The translations under genes and the position numbers were made by a program. From contig NZ_AP024328.1 in the NCBI RefSeq assembly GCF_018408855.1, positions 1-64,000 of the forward strand: a stretch of 64,000 nucleotides of DNA, read 5' to 3'. This DNA comes from Caballeronia sp. NK8. Its GTDB lineage: Bacteria > Pseudomonadota > Gammaproteobacteria > Burkholderiales > Burkholderiaceae. Below are positions 55,773 through 64,000 of this stretch, piece by piece; the stretch's first letter is position 1; each line of letters begins with the position of its first letter. The notes beneath the pieces were generated by a model, which made no database searches, was not told the DNA's origin, and saw only the letters and a program-made list of their open reading frames with translations.

Positions 55773-56267
55773 GGATGCTCCTCATATTCAATGCACTGAA
55801 CGATAAAATGTAAGAGAAAGTCGTATAAATCGGTCCGACCGTTAATCCGGAATCCTATTAAATAGCGGATTGTTGGCGCTCGCTCGCGCTACCTACCGCC
55901 AGACCGCACGATGAGAGTGCTCCTATTAGCGGCACTTCCGTGCAGACCTTTAGGCCCGGGAACACTGGTGACATGTCGCAGCCCATTTCCATCATTCGGT
56001 GAAGTTATTTGCTTGCGAACGCAAGTGGGCGTGGCATACAGGAGTTAAAAGCAATAGTCTGCACCTCCAGAGAAAAAAAGACTCTAAGAAACTAAACGTG
56101 GATTCATGGTGCCCTGAACCGACTTGACAAGGAAGATCACAGTAAGCGAGACATATTTTCTTATAGAAGTCACCAGCTTGACATGCATATTTTGAGGATA
56201 CCTAATGCGGTTGCTTTAATGTTCGGAGATCCCGTGACGCCAAGCCTTGGCTAGACGCGTCTGGTCG
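55773..56267. other. Divergent promoter region of chemoreceptor and porin
   Basis: No gene is seen in about 495 bp; the stretch is AT-richer than its surroundings. It should contain the leftward chemoreceptor promoter and the rightward porin promoter; no individual site could be fixed. Confidence 0.4.
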
Positions 56268-57380
56268 ATGGATGCGTTGCACGGCAGACAAACAATTTAT
56301 GAGGCTCCATTGAGAAACATTCTGATAGGTGTTTGCACAGCAGTGTCTTGCTGTCCCGCGCTGGCACAATCAAACGTCTCGCTGTACGGCAGCCAGGACG
56401 TTGGCATTGGATACTTCAACAATGTTGGTGGATCCAGCAAGTGGACCACAGTCAACACGATGTCCCCTGATAGGTTCGGGCTAGTTGGACAAGAGGACTT
56501 AGGCGGCGGTTTGAAAACCGTTTTCCGGTTGGAAAACGGCTTCTATACAACCACAGGCGCCATGGCGTTGCCGGGAACGATCTTCAACCGCCAGGCGTAC
56601 GTTGGGCTTACGAAGGAGCGGCTCGGAACCATTACTCTCGGGCGTCAGACTCCGTTCAACTTTGACTGGTTGGGCCCGCTGAGCACCGCCTATAACGCGG
56701 CCGACTGGTATATGTTTCACCCAGGAAACATCGATGAGCTCGCCGCGACCAGTAATGTGCAGTATTCGAACAGTTTGAAGTTCACGACTTCAAACTACGG
56801 CGGGCTAACGGCTGGCGCGATGCTGGGGCTGGGCAATACCGCAAACTTCGGATTCGGCCGTAACCTTAGTGTAGGCATCAACTTCGAGCGTGGTCCGCTA
56901 CGAGCTAGTGCTGTCTATTCTGATGAGCATAATCGATCTGTCTTGGTCTCGACGACGGGGCTTTCCATGTTTCAAGGCCAGCCTGCATCAAGTTACATGG
57001 CGGACCGCATCGAGAACATGGGAGCAGGCGCGACGTACAACGTTGTAGACACGCTCACGCTGCACGCCTTGTACACAAGGACCAAACTGACAAGCGGACA
57101 GCGCTCCGACGTTTATCAAACCATCGACGGAGGTGCAACGTACCGTCTGACCCCGGCATACTCGATTGCAGCAGGTGCCTTCACGACGACGCTGGCGGGC
57201 ATGCGCTGGACCGAATACACAGTGGGAAGCGTCTACGCCCTTTCTAAGGCGACTCAGCTTTATGCGGATGCGCTCCTCGAAAAGGCGTCTGGTGGCGCGA
57301 AAGCTGCAATTTTCACAGTTGGACCATCTTCCAATGGCACTCAGCTCGGTGTGATTGCCGGACTGCACCACTCTTTTTAA
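56268..57380 (+). CDS. Outer-membrane trimeric porin
   Basis: A general porin of the Burkholderia OmpC-like family, about 370 residues. The signal peptide is 'LRNILIGVCTAVSCCPALAQ', followed by the mature start 'SNVSLYGSQDVGIGYFNNVG' and a C terminus ending in Phe ('VIAGLHHSF'), the usual outer-membrane sorting signal. The L3 region includes 'TLGRQTPFNFDWLGPL'. The start is uncertain: ATG 56268 gives about 14 extra residues before the signal peptide and TTG 56310 lies exactly at its beginning. It may admit the aromatic substrate of the cluster. Confidence 0.88.
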   Translation: MDALHGRQTIYEAPLRNILIGVCTAVSCCPALAQSNVSLYGSQDVGIGYFNNVGGSSKWTTVNTMSPDRFGLVGQEDLGGGLKTVFRLENGFYTTTGAMALPGTIFNRQAYVGLTKERLGTITLGRQTPFNFDWLGPLSTAYNAADWYMFHPGNIDELAATSNVQYSNSLKFTTSNYGGLTAGAMLGLGNTANFGFGRNLSVGINFERGPLRASAVYSDEHNRSVLVSTTGLSMFQGQPASSYMADRIENMGAGATYNVVDTLTLHALYTRTKLTSGQRSDVYQTIDGGATYRLTPAYSIAAGAFTTTLAGMRWTEYTVGSVYALSKATQLYADALLEKASGGAKAAIFTVGPSSNGTQLGVIAGLHHSF

Positions 57381-57697
57381 AGCGGGGAGGTCAGGTGAGA
57401 ACAGGAGGGCGACAGCTCGCTATCCCTCTTTCCAATCGATTGTCGCAGGTCGTTTATTTCAGCAGTTCTGGCCGGCGACCTGAGCCCCATGTGTCCTGCG
57501 TGTCCTTCTGGAAGGCGGGTCAGTGAGAAGGAATTGGACCGCGCCGGCCGATCGTCCGCGTGGTTGCACCGCGTACGCATTCGAGTTCGCAGAGCTGAGG
57601 GAAAGGTTTTGAGCTTCTCAGCAACCCTTACGAGAGTAACGGTGCCGTCTGCCAAAAATTGATATAGGGGCTTTCCCTGAATCTGCTAGTTTTGTTT
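57381..57697. other. Intergenic before block B
   Basis: No gene is seen. From about 57662 the DNA matches the leader of block A, starting at 'TATAGG' and 'TTTCCCTGAATCTGC'. The part before that is unique. Confidence 0.45.
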
Positions 57698-57725
57698 TTG
57701 AGGCACAGATTTGCTTCCCTATAAT
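57698..57725 (+). promoter_or_regulatory. Sigma-70-like promoter of catabolic block B
   Basis: TTGAGG (57698-57703) and TATAAT (57720-57725) with a 16-bp spacer, conserved with the promoter at 36181. Both blocks should therefore be expressed under the same control. Confidence 0.65.
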
Positions 57726-57783
57726 GTCCATATGCAAGTTGATGTTTCATATGCGGAACACGACGGTTCCTTAGGATCACATA

Positions 57784-58098
57784 ATGGATGAACAGTGGCA
57801 AAGCGTTGGGCGCATAGATCAGATCGCTGAGGACGCGCCGATTGAATTCAAGGGGTGTGGCGTAGAGGTGGGCGTCTTCAAGGTCGGAGAAAGCCTCTAC
57901 GCCATTGAGAACGTATGCCCGCATGCGTATGCGTTGCTGACACAGGGCTTTGTTGATGGAGACACGGTCGAGTGCCCCTTGCACGAAGCGGTCTTCCACA
58001 TCCCGACCGGAAAGTGTTTGAAAGAGCCCGGGGGACGCGATCTGAAGATGTACGCGGTGCGTCTTGCCGGTGAAGAAATCCAGATCAAGGTGGAGTGA
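57784..58098 (+). CDS. Rieske-type [2Fe-2S] ferredoxin, copy B
   Basis: A 104-residue ferredoxin identical to that at 36267, with cluster ligands C45, H47, C64 and H67. It stops one base before the HTH-like gene. No separate reductase accompanies this copy, so it depends on the one at 46870 or on a host reductase. Confidence 0.92.
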   Translation: MDEQWQSVGRIDQIAEDAPIEFKGCGVEVGVFKVGESLYAIENVCPHAYALLTQGFVDGDTVECPLHEAVFHIPTGKCLKEPGGRDLKMYAVRLAGEEIQIKVE

Positions 58099-58099
58099 C

Positions 58100-58411
58100 A
58101 TGTCGGAAGTGACCGTGAACTTTAATCCGTTCCTCAAGCCATGGCTGGCACCGCAGCCGAATAACGTTGCAGGCAAGGGCGTGATCGAGCGGCCCGGCCA
58201 AGTTGAGAATTTCCCATGGCAGGCGCGTAAGGCGGAGCCGACGCAGTACGAGAACGACTTCGGTGACGCGCTAGAGAAAGTCTTCGCCGACGGCGCGTTG
58301 CAACTGCACGAAGTCAGCGACGGGTTGAATCGCGTCGGCTTTCGCACGCCGCACGGTGGTCTGTGGACACCCGAGACGCTGGCTGCCGAGCTGCACGCGC
58401 TGGCCGAATAA
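58100..58411 (+). CDS. Small recombinase-like HTH protein, copy B
   Basis: Identical to the 103-residue protein at 36583. Its retention in the shortened second block, while regulators and most enzymes were lost, suggests that it is needed by the oxygenase rather than being a general regulator; this is inference. Confidence 0.7.
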   Translation: MSEVTVNFNPFLKPWLAPQPNNVAGKGVIERPGQVENFPWQARKAEPTQYENDFGDALEKVFADGALQLHEVSDGLNRVGFRTPHGGLWTPETLAAELHALAE

Positions 58412-58458
58412 GCGCTCGGCTCTTCACCCTTTAACAAATTAGTCTCCCGGAGTTTTGC

Positions 58459-59541
58459 ATGTCGTCCCCCGTCGATCGGAATTCTCAAGAAGTCGATGCC
58501 GCCCAAGCGCTGGTCAAGCGCGGGCTACGGAACTACTGGTACCCAGTCTCGCCCAGCTGGCGAGTGGGCAACGCGCCGGTCGGCGTGACGCGGCTGAGCG
58601 AGCAGATCGTTCTGTGGCGCGACCAACAAGGCAAGGTGCACGCACTGGAAGACCGTTGCCCGCATCGGGGCGCACGTCTTTCGCTGGGCTGGAATCTTGG
58701 TACCAGCGTCGCATGCTGGTACCACGGCGTCGAGGTGAACGGGCAAGGGACGGTGACCAATGTGCCGGCGGTTGCGGATTGCCCGTTGGAGGGCCGCAAG
58801 TGCGTGAAGTCGTATCCGGTAGAGGAGCGTGCTGGCGCAATTTTCTTGTGGTTCGGAGATGAGGCTCACCAAGATCCGGCGCCATTGGAGTTGCCCGAAG
58901 AGTTGGCATCGGAGGAGTATTCCAGTTTTCTATGCGTCGGCAACTGGAAGGTGAACTACCAGTACGTGATCGACAACGTCATGGACCCGATGCATGGTGC
59001 TTATCTGCATTCGGTGTCGCACTCGATGGCAGACGGCGACAAGCGCGCAGAGATGCGGGTGAGGAAGACCGAACGAGGTTTGATGTTTGAGAAGGTCGGG
59101 CAGCGCGATGTGAACTTCGATTGGGTCGAATTGGGCGAGACGGGCAATTTGTGGATGCGCTTGGCGATTCCGTATGCCAAGAAGTTCGGCCCGGGTGGCA
59201 GCTTCGGCATCGTGGCAATGGCCACGCCGGTTGACGAAGACAATAGCCAGTGTTTCTTCTGGCGCACGCGCAAGGTCTCAGGTTGGGAGCGAGACGCGTG
59301 GCGCTTTCTGTATCGCAACCGCCTCGAGGGCCTGCACTGGAACGTGCTGGAGCAAGACCGTTCCATTCTTGAGGGCCTCGCGCCAAACGCAGTAGATCAC
59401 GAGTTCCTTTATCAGCACGACGTAGGCATTACGCGCGTACGCCGTTTGATGAAACAACGCGCGCAGCAGCAGCTTGAAGATCTGCAGGCGCTCGGCGGTA
59501 ACACGGAAACTTCTAACGCAACGACGGGAAGCTCGACTTGA
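58459..59541 (+). CDS. Rieske non-heme iron oxygenase, alpha subunit, copy B
   Basis: A 360-residue oxygenase identical to copy A through residue 340, with the same Rieske ligands (C67, H69, C86, H89) and iron site (D176, H179, H184). The C-terminal tail after 'QQLE' is different ('DLQALGGNTETSNATTGSST'), marking the recombination junction. The active site is unaffected. The stop is followed by about 30 bp of unique DNA and the SDR relic. Confidence 0.92.
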   Translation: MSSPVDRNSQEVDAAQALVKRGLRNYWYPVSPSWRVGNAPVGVTRLSEQIVLWRDQQGKVHALEDRCPHRGARLSLGWNLGTSVACWYHGVEVNGQGTVTNVPAVADCPLEGRKCVKSYPVEERAGAIFLWFGDEAHQDPAPLELPEELASEEYSSFLCVGNWKVNYQYVIDNVMDPMHGAYLHSVSHSMADGDKRAEMRVRKTERGLMFEKVGQRDVNFDWVELGETGNLWMRLAIPYAKKFGPGGSFGIVAMATPVDEDNSQCFFWRTRKVSGWERDAWRFLYRNRLEGLHWNVLEQDRSILEGLAPNAVDHEFLYQHDVGITRVRRLMKQRAQQQLEDLQALGGNTETSNATTGSST

Positions 59542-59572
59542 AGTGCGGCATCGGCTTCAGGCCCACCAATCG

Positions 59573-59655
59573 ATTTTTTCTTAGCTACGAGCCTGTCGTC
59601 GTACACGACGGGCAGCCATATTGATGTTTCTGGAGGCGTTGCGCGACATGTCTAG
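59573..59655 (+). pseudogene. 3' relic of the atypical SDR
   Basis: These 83 bp match 41843-41925, the last 27 codons and stop of the SDR at 41119 ('FFLATSLSSYTTGSHIDVSG'). The rest of that gene, the regulator, hydrolase, cupin and first SDR are missing. The relic precedes the ThDP gene exactly as in block A and supplies its ribosome binding site, which explains why it was kept. Confidence 0.88.
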
Positions 59656-61283
59656 TAAAACTACCGTTGGCGATGTGATCGCCGCTTTTCTCGAGCAGTG
59701 CGGCGTGCAAACGGCGTTCGGCGTGATTTCGATTCACAACATGCCGATGCTTGATGCGATTGGTCGACGGGGCAAGATTCGATTTGTTGGCGCACGAGGC
59801 GAGGCGGGCGCGGTGAATATGGCCGACGGTCTGGCTCGCGTCTCAGGTCAGCTCGGCGTAGCGTTTTCGAGCACGGGTACGGGCGCAGGCAACCCTGCTG
59901 GTGCGATGGTTGAGGCACTGACTGCGGGCACGCCACTGCTGCACCTTACCGGTCAGATCGAGGCGCAGTACCTGGATCGCAACTGTGGCTATATTCATGA
60001 GGTGCCGCGTCAGTTGGAGATGCTCGCGGCGATCTCGAAGGCCGCCTACCGCGTGCGTAACGCTGAGACAGCACTGGCGACGGTGCGCGAAGCGGTGCGC
60101 GTTGCGCAGACAGCGCCGACGGGCCCGGTGAGCGTCGAGATTCCGATCGACATCCAAGGTGCCGAAATCGATTGGCCGGCCGATCTTAGCGCACCGCAAA
60201 TCACTACGCCCGCACATAACAGCGCGCAGGTCGAGCGACTCGCCGATGCGCTTGCTAGTGCCAAGCGGCCGTTGCTGTGGCTTGGTTCCGGAGCGCGCCA
60301 CGCAACGCGTCAAGTCGAGCGGCTAGTCGCGCTGGGTTTTGGCGTGGTGACAAGTGTGCATGGACGCGGCGTGCTGCCTGAAGACCACCCGATGTCGCTC
60401 GGCGCTTTCAATGCACACGCTGCGGTGGAGAAGTTCTACCAAACGTGCGACGCGGTGGTGGTAGTCGGCTCCCGTCTGCGTGGTAACGAGACGATGAAAT
60501 TCAAGCTGGCCCTGCCCAAGCCCCTCTACCGGATTGATGCAGATGTGCTCGCGGAGAACCGCTCCTACCCGAGCGAGTTGTTCGTGCATGGCGATGCGGC
60601 ACTAGTGCTCGATGAACTGGCAACTCGGCTGGAGGGCCGCCTTTCGGTAGACGACCGCTTTGCAGCCGATCTTGCCGCAGTTCACGAGGCCGCGGTGGCA
60701 GACATGGTCAAGGGTCTTGGACCGTACAAGCCGCTCGTTCAAGCGTTGCAGGCGGTGGCGGGGCGCGACTACAACTGGGTCCGCGACGTGACGATCTCCA
60801 ACTCATCCTGGGGCAACCGGCTGTTGAAAATCTTCACGCCGCGCGCGAGCGCATATGCGGTCAACGGCGGCATCGGGCAAGGTTTGCAGATGGCAATCGG
60901 TGCGGCGGCGGCGAATTCGGCGGCCAAGACGATCTGTATCGTCGGCGACGGCGGGCTGATGTTGAACGTGGGTGAACTTGCCACGGCGGTTCAGGAGAAC
61001 CTTGATCTGCTGATCGTGCTGATGAACGACCAGCGCTACGGCGTGATCAAGAACATCCAAGACAAACAGTACAACGGACGAAACTACTACGTTGAGTTGA
61101 AGCAGCCTGATTTTGGGCAACTGTGCGCGAGCATGGGGGTGAAACATCACCTGTTGACTTCCTTTGACCACGTTCAGCAGGTGCTCGAAGAGGGAATCAA
61201 AGAAAGCGGACCCGTGGTTGTCGAAGTCGACATGCTCGCTATCGGTGATTTCGCCACCCCGTTCGCAGGACCCGCTACGAAAA
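59573..61283 (+). repeat. Direct repeat, block 2 copy B (matches 41843-43553)
   Basis: SDR relic plus ThDP gene, differing from copy A by scattered, mostly third-position changes. The match ends in the last 20 codons of the ThDP gene. Confidence 0.9.
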
Positions 61284-61333
61284 AGCCTGAACCAGTTGAT
61301 CCCAATCCGGAGAAACTGAGGTTCTACGGCTAG
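59648..61333 (+). CDS. ThDP-dependent 2-oxo-acid decarboxylase-type enzyme, copy B
   Basis: A 561-residue copy of the enzyme at 41918, with E52 and the GDG motif conserved. Seven substitutions were counted before the tail (for example S42G, S in 'TASTP' to G, G to N in 'AAAGSAA', H to N in 'NGRHYY', Q to K in 'GIQES'). The C terminus is replaced by 'EPVDPNPEKLRFYG'. Start and ribosome site as in copy A. The next gene is 56 bp downstream. Confidence 0.85.
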   Translation: MSSKTTVGDVIAAFLEQCGVQTAFGVISIHNMPMLDAIGRRGKIRFVGARGEAGAVNMADGLARVSGQLGVAFSSTGTGAGNPAGAMVEALTAGTPLLHLTGQIEAQYLDRNCGYIHEVPRQLEMLAAISKAAYRVRNAETALATVREAVRVAQTAPTGPVSVEIPIDIQGAEIDWPADLSAPQITTPAHNSAQVERLADALASAKRPLLWLGSGARHATRQVERLVALGFGVVTSVHGRGVLPEDHPMSLGAFNAHAAVEKFYQTCDAVVVVGSRLRGNETMKFKLALPKPLYRIDADVLAENRSYPSELFVHGDAALVLDELATRLEGRLSVDDRFAADLAAVHEAAVADMVKGLGPYKPLVQALQAVAGRDYNWVRDVTISNSSWGNRLLKIFTPRASAYAVNGGIGQGLQMAIGAAAANSAAKTICIVGDGGLMLNVGELATAVQENLDLLIVLMNDQRYGVIKNIQDKQYNGRNYYVELKQPDFGQLCASMGVKHHLLTSFDHVQQVLEEGIKESGPVVVEVDMLAIGDFATPFAGPATKKPEPVDPNPEKLRFYG

Positions 61334-61389
61334 TCGTCCTTTAAGAACTCGCGCGAGGGCCATAGACCCTCGATATTAGGAGTAGCGGC

Positions 61390-62338
61390 ATGACGATTTT
61401 AGGCATAGAGCAAATCAAGTACGGCGTGACTGATCTGGCGACATGCAGGTCCTTCTTCAAGGACTGGGGACTGAAGGAAGTGTCTCACGATGAGCGACAG
61501 GTTCGCTTTGAAACGCTTAACGGTTGCACGGTCATTGCGGTGGATGCGAACGACCCGTCGCTGCCGCCCGCGTTCGAGGAAGGCTCGACGTTGCGGGAGG
61601 TGACGTGGGGCGTGGGCAGCCGTGAAGAACTTGATGCGTTGAGGGGTCGTTTTGAAGGCCAGCCGGCGCACTTCGAATCGGACAATGCCATCGGATGCAT
61701 TGATCCGACCGGAATGGCGATCCGCATTGAGGTGACACGCAGGCGCGAGGTGGACATCAAGGCTTCGACCTCAAACACGTGGGGCAATGCGACGCGTATT
61801 GACACCCCGGGGGTGATCTACGATCACGCGGAGCCTATCGAGGTTGGACACGTCGTGTTATTTACGAACCGGCTGGCCGAGCAGGAAAAGTTCTACCACG
61901 AACTGCTTGGGTTCGAGGTTTCCGACCGATATCCGGGGCGCGGCACGTTTATGCGATGTGCGGCCCACGGTGGGCACCACGATCTGTTCATGCTGCAATT
62001 GCCAGATGGCAAGCCGGGGCTTAATCACGTCGCGTTCACGGTGCGCGACATCCATGAAGTTTTTGGCGGGGGCTTACATGTGAGTCGCTGCGGCTGGAGC
62101 ACCAAGCTGGGCCCGGGTCGTCATCCGATTTCCGCTGCGTACTTCTGGTACTTCGAGAACCCGGCTGGCGGGTTGATCGAGTACTACTCGGACGAAGACG
62201 TGCTCACGCCCAACTGGCAACCGCGCGAGTTCGAGCCGAGTCCGACCATGTTTGCCGAGTGGGCAATCGATGGCGGACTCGATGGCAACACCCGCCGCCA
62301 GAAAAACGCAAAAGCACCCGACGGACGTTTCATGACGG
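61390..62338 (+). repeat. Direct repeat, block 3 copy B (matches 45912-46860)
   Basis: VOC gene region matching copy A with scattered differences. The match ends at 'CATGACGGAG' near 62340. Confidence 0.88.
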
Positions 62339-62361
62339 AGAAGGCGCCCGGTAAAGCGTGA
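61390..62361 (+). CDS. VOC-superfamily extradiol-type dioxygenase, copy B
   Basis: A 323-residue copy of the enzyme at 45912 with the same metal triad (H154, H213, E264). Two substitutions precede the tail (G35E and E167K), and the C terminus ends 'EKAPGKA' instead of 'ERSND'. It has its own ribosome site (AGGAG). No reductase gene follows; instead there is about 200 bp of non-coding DNA before the molybdenum hydroxylase gene. Confidence 0.85.
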   Translation: MTILGIEQIKYGVTDLATCRSFFKDWGLKEVSHDERQVRFETLNGCTVIAVDANDPSLPPAFEEGSTLREVTWGVGSREELDALRGRFEGQPAHFESDNAIGCIDPTGMAIRIEVTRRREVDIKASTSNTWGNATRIDTPGVIYDHAEPIEVGHVVLFTNRLAEQEKFYHELLGFEVSDRYPGRGTFMRCAAHGGHHDLFMLQLPDGKPGLNHVAFTVRDIHEVFGGGLHVSRCGWSTKLGPGRHPISAAYFWYFENPAGGLIEYYSDEDVLTPNWQPREFEPSPTMFAEWAIDGGLDGNTRRQKNAKAPDGRFMTEKAPGKA

Positions 62362-62559
62362 ACGGCGCACCCTGCGGTGCAACGCTTCAGGACCACGCCT
62401 GGGTCTACGCGCCGTACTGACGCGGGACTGTAGATTGGTACGGTCAGCAACCCCAAAGAGTCGGTCGGTGGTTGCAGGCATAGCTACCCGCGGCAAGAAT
62501 GTCCCGTTACGCATGAAATTCGGTGAAGTAGTCCTGGAAACACGCACTCGGAGTCAGTA

Positions 62560-64000
62560 ATGAAACAATCCACCATTGGCCATGAGACGCCGCAAGTAAC
62601 TGCGCGAGATAAAGTTACTGGGGTCGCTTTGTATGGCGGTGACCTCAAGATGCCAGGAATGTTGCATCTGAAGGTCCTACGGAGTCCGCATGCCCATGCT
62701 CGGATTGTGCGAATCGACACCGAAGCGGCCCGCGCCCTTCCCGGCGTCCACCTGGTTCTGACCGGCGAAGACACGCCGGAGCGTCTCTCCGGCGTCATGC
62801 ACAAGCAGCACAGGATTCTTGCAACCGGCAAAGTTCGCTTCATCGGGGAAGAGGTGGTGGCGGTCGCTGCTGTCGATGAGGAAACGGCTCGCGATGCACT
62901 CGATCTCATACATGTCGAATACGAAGAACTGCCTGCGGTATTGAATCCCGACCATGCGTTGATGCAGGGCACGATCGAGGTTCATCAAGGCACTGGAAAT
63001 ATCGCGCACGAGTATCACATCTGTCAGGGCGACGTGGATAAGGCCTTTGAGACCGCAGCCGCGGTTTATGAGGCAACCTACGAAACGCATTCGCAGTACC
63101 CCGGTTATCTTGAACCAATGGCGACAGTTGCCTGGATGGGGGCGAACGACCGGCTCAATGTGTGGACTCCATCTCAAATGCCGTTCCTCCAGCGGATGAG
63201 GTTTGCGGAAGCGCTCGATCGTCCTGTCTCTACTATTCGGATCATTCAGGCTACGACGGGCGGAGGGTTCGGCGGGAAAACGGTTGAAGAATGCAATAGT
63301 CTTATTTGTGCGTGGGTGGCCACGAAAACCCGTCGGCCTGTTCGGTTCTTGAATAGTCGGCTTGACGATTTTCAGGGGGCTCGAGCGAGCGTTCCGGAGC
63401 GTATTTGGCTCAAGATGGGCGTGAGCGCTGACGGCATTATCGTCGCAAAGGATGTTCGTATCATCGCTGAATGCGGAGCGTACGCCGGTCTGGCTCCGGA
63501 AGTTCTTCAGGTGTCGGTAATGCGAAGCGACAACATGCACCGCACGCTAAAAAATGTTAGGTCGCACGCTACCTTGGTATATACGAACTGCCCGCCGCGT
63601 GGCGCATTCCGAGGCTTCGGTGGTACCCAGATGACCTTCTGCGTGAGCAGCCATTTGAGCGTGCTCGCGGATAAGATTGGGATGGACCCAATTGACCTTC
63701 ATACGTTAAATGCCGTGCGTTCTGGTGATGTGACCGTTCACGGGTTCGAGGTTGGAAGCAGCGGTCTAAGTGAGTGCCTGGCGCAAGTGCGCACAGCGAT
63801 GAACTGGGACGAGAAAAGGCGCCGTCCGAAAGGAGCCGGAGCGAAACGTCGAGGCATCGGTATGGGTGCTGCGATACACGTGAGTGGAAATCGAGCAATG
63901 GGTAACTGGGACGGCTCCACGATTGCGCTTAAGATTAATCCGGACGGCCGAGTGATGCTGTACACAGGCGAGGCCGACATCGGACAAGGCGCCAACACAA
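62560..64000 (+). CDS. Xanthine dehydrogenase-family molybdopterin-binding subunit (partial)
   Basis: The first 480 codons of a large molybdenum hydroxylase subunit (CoxL/XdhB type), cut by the window end; full family members have about 750-800 residues. It begins 'MKQSTIGHETPQVTARDKVT' and contains 'GVALYGGDL' and 'VLRSPHAHARIVRID' (N-terminal a/b hammerhead), 'QATTGGGFGGKT' and 'CPPRGAFRGFGGTQM' (pterin-binding loops), and 'YTGEADIGQGANT' at the end. Such enzymes hydroxylate N-heterocycles or oxidise aldehydes or CO with water. The start is supported by GGAG at 62550-62553. Small FeS and FAD subunits are expected beyond the window. With an aspartate-dehydrogenase-like gene in block A, a nitrogen-containing substrate is a possibility, not a conclusion. 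Confidence 0.88.
   Translation, partial: MKQSTIGHETPQVTARDKVTGVALYGGDLKMPGMLHLKVLRSPHAHARIVRIDTEAARALPGVHLVLTGEDTPERLSGVMHKQHRILATGKVRFIGEEVVAVAAVDEETARDALDLIHVEYEELPAVLNPDHALMQGTIEVHQGTGNIAHEYHICQGDVDKAFETAAAVYEATYETHSQYPGYLEPMATVAWMGANDRLNVWTPSQMPFLQRMRFAEALDRPVSTIRIIQATTGGGFGGKTVEECNSLICAWVATKTRRPVRFLNSRLDDFQGARASVPERIWLKMGVSADGIIVAKDVRIIAECGAYAGLAPEVLQVSVMRSDNMHRTLKNVRSHATLVYTNCPPRGAFRGFGGTQMTFCVSSHLSVLADKIGMDPIDLHTLNAVRSGDVTVHGFEVGSSGLSECLAQVRTAMNWDEKRRRPKGAGAKRRGIGMGAAIHVSGNRAMGNWDGSTIALKINPDGRVMLYTGEADIGQGANT

Larger units (their letters stand above)
57662..59473 (+). repeat. Direct repeat, block 1 copy B (matches 36145-37956)
   Basis: Promoter, ferredoxin, HTH-like gene and oxygenase up to 'CAGCAGCAGCT'. 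Only a few leader bases differ (for example GAGGCAC against GAGGCGC), and the coding part appears identical. The match ends inside the last 25 codons of the oxygenase. Confidence 0.92.

Overview
This 64 kb window is GC-rich DNA that looks like a large plasmid, megaplasmid or chromid of a beta-proteobacterium in the family Burkholderiaceae (Paraburkholderia, Burkholderia, Caballeronia or Cupriavidus-like). The reasons are a plasmid-type Rep/ParA/ParB set, a DUF4148 exported protein, a Burkholderia-type trimeric porin, a long DUF3701-type tyrosine recombinase and a dense aromatic-catabolism region. No rRNA, tRNA or CRISPR array was recognised. Family names come from reading the proteins; no database search was run.

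Layout. (1) 1-6.1 kb, maintenance: a Rep_3-like initiator, a convergent parA-parB pair, a 1.5 kb non-coding stretch with four identical 14-bp palindromes (probable parS sites), a protein with two tandem ParB/KorB-like DNA-binding repeats, and a small gene under a near-perfect LexA (SOS) operator. (2) 6.3-7.5 kb: a DUF4148 protein and a parD-parE toxin-antitoxin locus whose toxin start looks frameshifted. (3) 7.7-20.8 kb, defence: two copies of a giant TIR-STAND NTPase-WD40 receptor with duplicated upstream DNA. The second copy is followed by an intact SLATT membrane gene and the first by only an 85-bp SLATT remnant. Between the copies lie an OLD/PARIS-like ATPase-TOPRIM gene and a small membrane protein. 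(4) 20.8-24.3 kb: a tyrosine recombinase with three related 24-bp candidate sites upstream, then about 1.5 kb without a convincing gene. (5) 24.4-32.0 kb, a second defence-type operon: metallophosphoesterase with a C-terminal adaptor, all-helical GASH-like protein, two P-loop GTPases and a GAP1-like protein, with a convergent membrane protein. This matches the GTPase-centred conflict systems predicted computationally by Aravind and colleagues.

(6) 32.5-64 kb, catabolism: an RraA-like gene, an intact IS21-family element, then a long same-strand cluster. It holds a Rieske ferredoxin, a small HTH-like protein, a Rieske oxygenase, SDRs, a cupin, an alpha/beta hydrolase, IclR regulators, a ThDP enzyme, an aspartate-dehydrogenase-like protein, an aldehyde dehydrogenase, a VOC (extradiol-type) dioxygenase, an FAD ferredoxin reductase and two MFS transporters, followed by AraC, an Aer-like chemoreceptor and a porin. 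Five of these genes recur about 21 kb downstream as a compressed second copy (57.7-62.4 kb) running into a molybdenum hydroxylase large subunit cut by the window end. In the second copy the promoter-ferredoxin-HTH-oxygenase block appears identical to the first, while the ThDP and VOC genes have diverged slightly and a relic of the SDR 3' end marks the junction.

Working together: the oxygenase system (ferredoxin reductase, ferredoxin, oxygenase) probably hydroxylates an aromatic or heteroaromatic compound. Dehydrogenase, ring-cleaving VOC enzyme, hydrolase, ThDP enzyme and aldehyde dehydrogenase would process the products. IclR/AraC regulators, a porin, MFS carriers and a chemoreceptor would provide sensing and uptake. 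The actual substrate cannot be read from the sequence.
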